This document shows positions 1 to 4,749 of a stretch of DNA of 6,678 bases, piece by piece (positions within the stretch are counted from its first letter, which is position 1; every line of letters begins with the position of its first letter). A program made the position numbers and the translations under genes. Under the pieces are notes generated by a model, which searched no databases, was not told where the DNA came from, and saw only the letters and a program-made list of their open reading frames with translations. This DNA comes from Myxococcales bacterium (GTDB taxonomy: Bacteria; Myxococcota_A; Polyangia; Haliangiales; J016): positions 1-6,678 of the forward strand of contig JABAAV010000047.1 of assembly GCA_014238595.1 (NCBI GenBank), read 5' to 3'.

Positions 1-79
1 GCACCTGTGATCGATTGGTACTCCACACCGTCACAATCACAATAATACAAAAACAACCCACTGCTATCGTCTTCTTCAT
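1..79 (-). CDS. N-terminus of a signal-anchored or secreted protein (partial)
   Basis: The reading frame starts at an ATG whose first base is position 79 on the minus strand and runs off the left edge after 26 codons. The visible protein begins MKKTIAVGCFCIIVIVTVW: two lysines followed by about 15 hydrophobic residues (roughly residues 5-19), then polar residues STNRSQ. This is the shape of a Sec signal peptide or a single N-terminal membrane anchor. Cys9 and Cys11 lie inside the hydrophobic stretch, too near the N-terminus for a convincing lipobox. Upstream of the start there is only a purine-rich GAAAGAG, a weak ribosome-binding candidate. It is divergent from the RNase H gene. The function cannot be judged from 26 residues. 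Confidence 0.5.
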   Translation of the reverse strand, partial: MKKTIAVGCFCIIVIVTVWSTNRSQV

Positions 80-428
80 TTTGATTTACTCTTTCTATCT
101 CCGTGTCTAATGTTATTTTTGTAAACTATCGATATCACGCAAACAACCACGGAAACAAACGGTTGCTTAACGAGTCTCTACACGCTTGATCCACTATCGT
201 CAAGAACATAGAATCGCCAAATATGATACAAAATCGATCACAATCGAGGACTGGTTTGTGTCGTCACAGAAATAGTCGCAGCAGGAGGTCATCATTCAAC
301 ACAATTTCAACATATCTGATAAGAAGCATCGCTCCATGGCATAATGACAACAAAAAACAACCACCGACCCTGTAACAACGCACCATTGGAGCTTGAACAA
401 CGACGTGATCATGGATGATACTTTTGTA
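80..428. other. Intergenic region between divergent genes, no firm gene
   Basis: About 350 bases separate the divergent start at 79 (minus) from the RNase H start at 429 (plus). I see no tRNA-like cloverleaf, no terminator and no array of repeats. It holds a sigma70-like promoter candidate at 186-214, an open frame of 50 codons at 223-375 with doubtful coding character, an isolated perfect AGGAGGT at 283-289 with no standard start codon at the right distance, and the right arm of an 11-base inverted repeat (232-242, pairing with 6-16). Alternative in-frame starts for RNase H are TTG 393, GTG 405 and ATG 411. Confidence 0.5.
186..214 (+). promoter_or_regulatory. Candidate sigma70-type promoter
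   Basis: TTGATC (186-191, 4/6 to TTGACA) is followed by exactly 17 bases and then TAGAAT (209-214, 5/6 to TATAAT). It faces the RNase H gene. Transcription would be expected to begin near 221-222, immediately before an ATG at 223 that opens a 50-codon frame. RNase H translation would then begin about 200 bases into the transcript. This is a consensus match only, and such matches occur by chance in AT-rich DNA. Confidence 0.27.
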
Positions 429-1064
429 ATGCCTTGGAAACGTTATCAACTGCGTCAAAACACAGTCTTTGCTCAAATCGATGCGCAAGGAAATCTTCTT
501 CAAACTTCTGATGGATTCGTTGACATTACATATACGCAAAAATCTGATGCCCGACATTATCGAGCAGCGGCATCTAACCTCACACCCCTCGAATCATCCG
601 CCGCAGTAACAGCCCATCAATTGCCTGTAGATCAAAAACATTCGAATGATGAAACTCATACCATCATTATTTACACGGATGGATCATGCAAAAACAATCC
701 TGGTCCCATGGGAATAGGTGTTGTCATTATCGATGGGACCCATCGGTATGAACATTCTCTGCCTATTGGTATCGGCACCAACAACATCGCCGAACTGACA
801 GCAATCAAACATGCATTATTATCTCTTGATAGCAAAGATAGAACAAAACCCATCAAACTTCATACCGATTCAAGTTATTCTATTGGCGTTCTTACCAAGC
901 ACTGGAAAGCAAAAGCCAATCAAACATTGATTGCTCAAATCAAAACGCTAATGAACAATTTTACAACATTAACATTTGTGAAGGTCGCCGCACATGTAGG
1001 TATTGCCGACAATGAAGCGGCTGATCAATTAGCTGTACAGGGGATGATGAAAAACAACATCTAG
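429..1064 (+). CDS. RNase HI-type ribonuclease with extra N-terminal domain
   Basis: Predicted ribonuclease H, which cleaves the RNA strand of RNA-DNA hybrids (replication primers, R-loops) in the cytoplasm. Numbered from ATG 429 (211 residues), the C-terminal domain (about 78-205) shows the full RNase HI set: D84 in YTDGSCKNNPGP, E122 in NNIAELTA, D147 in HTDSSYS, D199 in EAADQLA, and H189 of the flexible catalytic loop. Residues 1-50 form a separate block beginning MPWKRYQL. It lacks the aromatic pattern of the hybrid-binding domain of eukaryotic and Bacillus RNase H, so its role is unknown. A Ser/Thr/Ala-rich linker (about 51-77) follows. The start is uncertain: the frame is also open from TTG 393 and ATG 411, and 429 is chosen because MPWKR looks like a natural N-terminus that I recall from Myxococcota homologues. 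No Shine-Dalgarno sequence is present. Its stop codon overlaps that of the convergent hydrolase gene. Confidence 0.88.
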   Translation: MPWKRYQLRQNTVFAQIDAQGNLLQTSDGFVDITYTQKSDARHYRAAASNLTPLESSAAVTAHQLPVDQKHSNDETHTIIIYTDGSCKNNPGPMGIGVVIIDGTHRYEHSLPIGIGTNNIAELTAIKHALLSLDSKDRTKPIKLHTDSSYSIGVLTKHWKAKANQTLIAQIKTLMNNFTTLTFVKVAAHVGIADNEAADQLAVQGMMKNNI

Positions 1065-1912
1065 TGACACAAACGCCACAAACCATGTGAGCAATCCACA
1101 GTACCGTCTTGAGCAAGCTTATTTAAATGTGACATCAATGATTGCATGGCCAATCCATGGATTTGAGGCGAAACATCATCATAGACACGACACAAAAGAT
1201 CGGGTGCCGATAATCCTGACTCATGGGTCAGGGCATGGACAATACGTTGAGCTCTCCATTGATAATGTCGAAGATAAGCAGTTAACTTTGCAGAAACATT
1301 TACAATAGGCTCACCATGTGCAGGAAGCATGCATTCAGGATCCATTGTTCTTACTTTTTTAAGAGATTCCAAATAGAGCGACATATCACCTTCAGGTGGA
1401 CTAATGACAATCGTTCCTTTTGACGCCACTAAATCGCCAACAAGCATTATCTGTGAATGCTTTTCAAAGAAACAACAATGCCCCTGAGTATGTCCAGGTG
1501 TGTAAACAACTGAAAGATGCACCGTATTATCATGATGCTCGGAATGTTCATGCAAACGTTCTGTAGGAATGTCGATATGTTTCTGTGATTTTTCATGGAT
1601 AAACACAGGGACATTAAATGTCTTCACAAGATGCACCACACCACTGACATGATCACCGTGGTGATGTGTCAGCCAAATTGCAGCAAAGGTAGCACCGCGA
1701 TCTAGACGAGATCTGATCTCATGATCCAAGCGTTGTTGTTCCTCTTCTTCTAACGAACCTGGATCAATCACAAGAAACGATTCATCTCCCACAAGATAAC
1801 AATTGGTATGCGTTGCAGGTAAAAGCGTTGCTGTCCGCAAGGGCATCCGTGTAATACTTCCGGTAATAGGAAATATGCCGTTTAATTCTTTGTTTTTTTC
1901 TTTGTTTACCAT
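1061..1912 (-). CDS. MBL-fold metallo-hydrolase, LACTB2-like
   Basis: A 283-residue metallo-beta-lactamase-fold hydrolase with a dinuclear metal site. The ligand motifs are all present: THHHGDH at 82-88 (H83, H85, D87, H88), H141 in TPGHTQGH, D160 in LVGD and H199 in LPAHGE. The segment VIDPGS near residue 50 is also typical. Residues about 215-275 (helical, ending before GLWRL) fit the winged-helix tail of the LACTB2 group. Members of that group include single-strand RNA endonucleases and thioester hydrolases such as glyoxalase II, so the substrate cannot be named. The start is ATG 1912, with GGTGAT 10 bases upstream as a plausible ribosome-binding site; Met23 is an alternative. It is convergent with RNase H (stops share the palindrome CTAG) and divergent from ArsA1. 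An MBL-fold gene also lies near the mycobacterial Rv3679/Rv3680 ATPase pair, as I recall, which suggests a shared role. Confidence 0.88.
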   Translation of the reverse strand: MVNKEKNKELNGIFPITGSITRMPLRTATLLPATHTNCYLVGDESFLVIDPGSLEEEEQQRLDHEIRSRLDRGATFAAIWLTHHHGDHVSGVVHLVKTFNVPVFIHEKSQKHIDIPTERLHEHSEHHDNTVHLSVVYTPGHTQGHCCFFEKHSQIMLVGDLVASKGTIVISPPEGDMSLYLESLKKVRTMDPECMLPAHGEPIVNVSAKLTAYLRHYQWRAQRIVHALTHESGLSAPDLLCRVYDDVSPQIHGLAMQSLMSHLNKLAQDGTVDCSHGLWRLCH

Positions 1913-1922
1913 AGATTATCAA

Positions 1923-1928
1923 ATCACC
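1923..1928 (-). promoter_or_regulatory. Candidate ribosome-binding site of the MBL hydrolase gene
   Basis: On the minus strand the sequence reads GGTGAT, matching the 3' part of the Shine-Dalgarno consensus AGGAGGTGAT. It lies 10 bases before ATG 1912. It is the only recognisable site of this kind at a standard distance from a confident start in this window, and it supports ATG 1912 over the downstream Met23. Confidence 0.35.
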
Positions 1929-1975
1929 GTGACACAACATACCTCAAAATCTTCTTGCCATACTACATTATTATT

Positions 1976-2887
1976 GTGTGTTCTTTATTAAACAAACCCC
2001 TCATTCTTGTCACAGGCAAAGGCGGTGTTGGACGCTCGACAATCTCTGCGTGTATCGCTCGTGCGGCGGCACAATCGGGGAAAAATGTCCTCTTATTTAC
2101 AGGACATGCGATGAATCCATTTTCATCCATTTTCCCTCAGACAACACTATGTCATGATCCCAGAACCATCGAACCTCATTTAGATGGTATCTTGACCAAT
2201 GCTACAGATGCACTGCGTGAATATGGATTGATTGTTCTTCGTTTTAAGTGGCTCTACAAACTTCTGTTTGAAAACCGAATTACCAAACAATTTCTGCGTG
2301 CCATTCCAGGATTGGATGATTATTCTATCTTAGGTAAATGTTGGTATCATTCCGAACGTGAACATCGTTGGGACACCATCGTATTTGATATGCCTGCCAG
2401 TGGACATGCCCTCTCCATGTTACGTCTTCCTTTTGTTATATCCAAGACACTTCCCGACAGTCCATTGCGTCGTGAAGCCAAAGACATGGCTGCCTTTCTT
2501 GTTAATCCTGATAAAACAGCCATCACATTAGTGTCTATTGCAGAAGAACTTTCTGTGACAGAAACTCAATATATCAACACTAATTTACACAAGGATTTGA
2601 ATCGGATGGCAAGTCTCATTATTGCTAATCAAATCTATCCACATCACATGGATGCTGACTCTGAACAAGAGCGGTATCTCCGATCTCTGGCCAGACAAAC
2701 TCACAATCCTCTAGCCCCTATCTTTGATTATAAGTTTCTTTTAGAAAAACATTCGACCATGAATCAAACACATTTAAAAACACTCCATGCATTACCAGTT
2801 CCAACAATAGAGCTCCCGCGTTTGTTCGAAGAAGAATCTGTCATCATAGAACGATTAACCGATAATATTAAACATCAACTATTTTAG
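1976..2887 (+). CDS. ArsA/Get3-family ATPase, first subunit (ArsA1, Rv3679-like)
   Basis: A soluble P-loop ATPase of the ArsA/Get3/MinD group, 303 residues from GTG 1976. The P-loop is GKGGVGRST (14-22): the signature lysine of the family (K15) is present, but the Walker lysine is Arg (R20). Switch II appears as FDMPASGHAL with D138. Switch I is abnormal: where relatives have an Asp in a DPA-type motif, this protein has LLFTGHAMNP. The segment ALREYGLIVLRF, then IPGLDDYSILGKCWYHSE, then the switch II block matches my memory of mycobacterial Rv3679 in order. The family partners a second ATPase, here probably ArsA2 at 3458. Known members handle tail-anchored membrane proteins or arsenite; no arsenic genes or metal-binding cysteines argue for the latter here. 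TTG 1955 is an alternative start adding a hydrophobic MPYYIII. No Shine-Dalgarno sequence is seen. The 3' end overlaps the convergent biotin carrier gene by 9 bases. Confidence 0.85.
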   Translation: MCSLLNKPLILVTGKGGVGRSTISACIARAAAQSGKNVLLFTGHAMNPFSSIFPQTTLCHDPRTIEPHLDGILTNATDALREYGLIVLRFKWLYKLLFENRITKQFLRAIPGLDDYSILGKCWYHSEREHRWDTIVFDMPASGHALSMLRLPFVISKTLPDSPLRREAKDMAAFLVNPDKTAITLVSIAEELSVTETQYINTNLHKDLNRMASLIIANQIYPHHMDADSEQERYLRSLARQTHNPLAPIFDYKFLLEKHSTMNQTHLKTLHALPVPTIELPRLFEEESVIIERLTDNIKHQLF

Positions 2888-3388
2888 TCGAAATAATTGA
2901 TCACCTAACGAAACAATTTGACCAGGTGAAACAAAAATATCTGCAACAGTCCCTGATGATGTTGTACGTATTTCATTCTCAGTCTTCATCGCACAAATAA
3001 TAATAGCGCAATCATTTTCAGCAATCACATCTCCTGATTTAACCAGCACACGAACAACTTCACCGGTCATTGGTGAAACAATCGTATCTTGAGTTGATGC
3101 GGTTATTGTTTGTGCTTTAGTGATCTTTCGAAACTCAACAAGCTGTGCATCTTCAAATGTTGGCATCAGTTCTTGGTGATGAAATACAACAATGTTTTTT
3201 TTGTTTCGTTGGTAGACATCTACAAGAACTGACTGATCATCAATCAACAAAGACCATGTTGTACCCCATAGTTTTTGTGCATCAATGCGATAGGTCTTGT
3301 TTTCATACAACACATTGAAGACACCATCCTCTTGAGCTACAGAGATTGGATAACGAGATTTACCTGCTTGAACGATCCATTGATTCAT
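2879..3388 (-). CDS. Biotin carboxyl carrier protein of acyl-CoA carboxylase type
   Basis: A 169-residue biotinyl carrier subunit. Residues 103-169 form the biotinyl/lipoyl hammerhead: SPMTGEVVRVLVKSGD, then the attachment turn CAMKTENEI with Lys135 as the biotin acceptor, then GTVADIFVSPGQIV in the second half. Residues 1-95 are beta-rich and resemble the region preceding the biotin domain in propionyl- and acetyl-CoA carboxylase alpha chains, so this looks like a free-standing carrier of that enzyme class rather than E. coli AccB. The carrier would move carboxyl groups between biotin carboxylase and carboxyltransferase subunits, neither of which is encoded in this window. The attachment motif is AMKT rather than the usual AMKM. 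The ATG at 3388 has no Shine-Dalgarno sequence; TATAGT lies 8 bases upstream. The gene sits antisense between the two ArsA genes. A lipoyl role is less likely given the AMK motif. Confidence 0.85.
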   Translation of the reverse strand: MNQWIVQAGKSRYPISVAQEDGVFNVLYENKTYRIDAQKLWGTTWSLLIDDQSVLVDVYQRNKKNIVVFHHQELMPTFEDAQLVEFRKITKAQTITASTQDTIVSPMTGEVVRVLVKSGDVIAENDCAIIICAMKTENEIRTTSSGTVADIFVSPGQIVSLGDQLFRLK

Positions 3389-3396
3389 AAATGGGG

Positions 3397-3402
3397 ACTA
3401 TA
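3397..3402 (-). promoter_or_regulatory. Candidate -10 element of the biotin carrier gene
   Basis: On the minus strand this reads TATAGT (5/6 to TATAAT) and ends 8 bases before ATG 3388. No good -35 hexamer lies 16-18 bases further upstream. If used, transcription would begin at or next to the start codon, giving a leaderless message, which fits the absence of a Shine-Dalgarno sequence. Confidence 0.25.
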
Positions 3403-3420
3403 CATCAAGATGGCTCTATG

Positions 3421-3450
3421 TTGATTACAATCTTCGGGTCATGGTAGAAA
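3421..3450 (+). promoter_or_regulatory. Candidate promoter of the second ArsA gene
   Basis: TTGATT (3421-3426) and TAGAAA (3445-3450) are 18 bases apart, each matching the sigma70 consensus at 4 of 6 positions. The -10 element ends 7 bases before GTG 3458, so transcription would begin at the start codon itself. The frame upstream of that GTG closes at TGA 3422 with no other ATG, GTG or TTG. The start codon is therefore firm, but the promoter is only a weak match. Confidence 0.25.
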
Positions 3451-3457
3451 AACTGCC

Positions 3458-4573
3458 GTGACATGGACTATATCGAATATCATTGAAAAACGCATTGTCA
3501 TATGTGCTGGCTCTGGCGGTGTCGGTAAAACAACCACCGCAGCAGCATTAGCCGTCCATGCGGCTGTTTCAGGCAAAAAAGTCATCGTCATAACAATTGA
3601 TCCCGCAAAAAGACTTGGTACAGCCCTTGGGCTGAATGCTTTAGGACATAAACCACAATCGGTCACGTTGCCCGATGATACACAAGGATCACTGGTAGCC
3701 ATGATGCTCGATCAAAAACAAGCCTTTGATGAAATGGTAACCCGTTATTCGGCAAATCCTGACACCATAAGAACCATTCTTAAAAATCCTCTTTACAAAG
3801 AAATTTCTAAATCCTTATCAGGGGCACAAGAATATGCATCATTGAGTGTGTTGGCCTCTCTTGAAGCCAATAATGATTATGATTTAATTGTTGTAGATAC
3901 ACCACCGACAACCCACACATTAGATTTTATTCAAGCACCAGAAAAACTCGCCCGAGCAGCGGACTCGAAAATGATTGATTGGTTTCGTGCACTGCACCAT
4001 AAACGAACCGCCCGTGTTGGATTTCGTGGTTCCTACATTTTACGTCAGATTTCTAAAATCGTTGGAAAAGGATTTATTGAAAAACTAAGCACTTTTTTTG
4101 TTGAATTTGATGCGGTATTACTCGGTCTCAAAGATACAGCATCTACTATTTTAGAACGCTTAAAATATCCAGATGTGAGTTTTGTCCTCATATGCAGTCC
4201 TTCATCAACATCGATTAGTGATATCTTGGAGATGTATACGCATCTTGAAAAAGCAAAGATTCATGTTTCAGGGTTTATCGTCAACAAATGTCATCAAGAA
4301 GAACCGACAGTCTCATCACCTGCCGTGATCATGGAGCTATTATCTTTGTTAGATCCTAAAATGAATAACCCTGAAGTATTGTCCAATATCCTTTGGGACA
4401 CCGCCCAAATCATGACCTATGTTTCTAAGCACAATCAAGTAGCTGTCCATCAATTGACGCAATCCACACAAAACCAGACACCCATTAAAACCATTCCGTT
4501 ACTCGATAAAGACATTCATAGCATTGAAGATCTGTTACATTTCTCACAATACTTGCTTCAATCAACCACATAA
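3458..4573 (+). CDS. ArsA/Get3-family ATPase, second subunit (ArsA2, Rv3680-like)
   Basis: A 371-residue P-loop ATPase of the ArsA/Get3 group. The P-loop is GSGGVGKTT (18-26): the Walker lysine K24 is present, but the signature lysine is Ser19. Switch I is IDPAKRL with D48, switch II is VVDTPPTTHTLDF with D147, and FIVNK (273-277) fits the adenine-binding Asn. Near the C-terminus PLLDKDIHSIEDL is a typical tail. The run ALGLNALG, MMLDQKQAFDEMV, SLSGAQEYASL follows mycobacterial Rv3680 closely as I recall it. That protein pairs with Rv3679, the likely counterpart of ArsA1 here, in a Get3-like complex. The probable role is energy-dependent handling of membrane proteins or another client, not arsenite pumping. 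GTG 3458 is the only standard start after the upstream stop at 3422; no Shine-Dalgarno sequence is seen. The partner gene is on the same strand but separated by the antisense biotin carrier gene. Confidence 0.9.
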   Translation: MTWTISNIIEKRIVICAGSGGVGKTTTAAALAVHAAVSGKKVIVITIDPAKRLGTALGLNALGHKPQSVTLPDDTQGSLVAMMLDQKQAFDEMVTRYSANPDTIRTILKNPLYKEISKSLSGAQEYASLSVLASLEANNDYDLIVVDTPPTTHTLDFIQAPEKLARAADSKMIDWFRALHHKRTARVGFRGSYILRQISKIVGKGFIEKLSTFFVEFDAVLLGLKDTASTILERLKYPDVSFVLICSPSSTSISDILEMYTHLEKAKIHVSGFIVNKCHQEEPTVSSPAVIMELLSLLDPKMNNPEVLSNILWDTAQIMTYVSKHNQVAVHQLTQSTQNQTPIKTIPLLDKDIHSIEDLLHFSQYLLQSTT

Positions 4574-4634
4574 TATTGCGGTATATCAGCCTCTATTATC
4601 CTATTTCTTCATGAACACACGATGATATGTAGCA

Positions 4635-4712
4635 ATGAAAACATGGACACGGTATCAAAGACGACAGAGGTCTATCAAAACACATCGTAAACGCTCAAGA
4701 CACATGAAATAA
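4635..4712 (+). CDS. Tiny, very basic protein candidate (25 residues)
   Basis: An ATG-started frame in the 176-base gap between ArsA2 and mfd encodes MKTWTRYQRRQRSIKTHRKR followed by SRHMK and TAA. Eleven of 25 residues are Lys or Arg, two are His and none is acidic, so it would bind RNA or DNA if made. The pattern RRQRSIKTHRKRSRHMK resembles the very small ribosome-associated bS22/COX24-type proteins, whose core is a run such as RRKRMxKxKHRK, but it is shorter. An in-frame stop at 4623-4625 fixes the ATG as the only start. No Shine-Dalgarno sequence is visible and I see no terminator after it; mfd begins 37 bases downstream. Chance is a real alternative at this length, although the composition is striking. 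A comparison with related genomes would decide. Confidence 0.38.
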   Translation: MKTWTRYQRRQRSIKTHRKRSRHMK

Positions 4713-4749
4713 TACAACTATCTTTATTTTTAAATTATTAAACGATCAA

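Noticed and set aside
264..557. 97-codon open frame on the minus strand upstream of and overlapping RNase H
   Set aside because: It overlaps the RNase H coding start, has no domain-like features or ribosome-binding site, and reads as an antisense shadow.
1215..1232. Stem-loop CCTGAC-6-GTCAGG as a terminator for RNase H
   Set aside because: It has no T-run, lies 150 bases past the RNase H stop, and falls within the hydrolase coding sequence.
1087..1308. 73-codon plus-strand frame
   Set aside because: It lies wholly antisense to the well-supported C-terminal part of the MBL hydrolase.
3059..3077. Inverted repeat TTCACC/GGTGAA
   Set aside because: It encodes the conserved SPMTGE segment of the biotin domain, so protein constraint explains it; there is no T-run.
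3439..3702. 87-codon minus-strand frame
   Set aside because: It is antisense to the P-loop and switch I of the second ArsA ATPase, and its Pro/Ala-rich content is typical of a reversed P-loop gene.
1976..4573. Arsenic resistance operon
   Set aside because: Despite the ArsA family name there is no arsB, arsC, arsD or arsR, no evident metal-binding cysteine cluster in either ATPase, and the closest recalled relatives are Get3-like pairs.
4574..4749. Terminator or promoter in the gap before mfd
   Set aside because: I found no stem-loop with a T-run and no -35/-10 pair at 16-18 base spacing; only AT-rich sequence and the mini-ORF are present.
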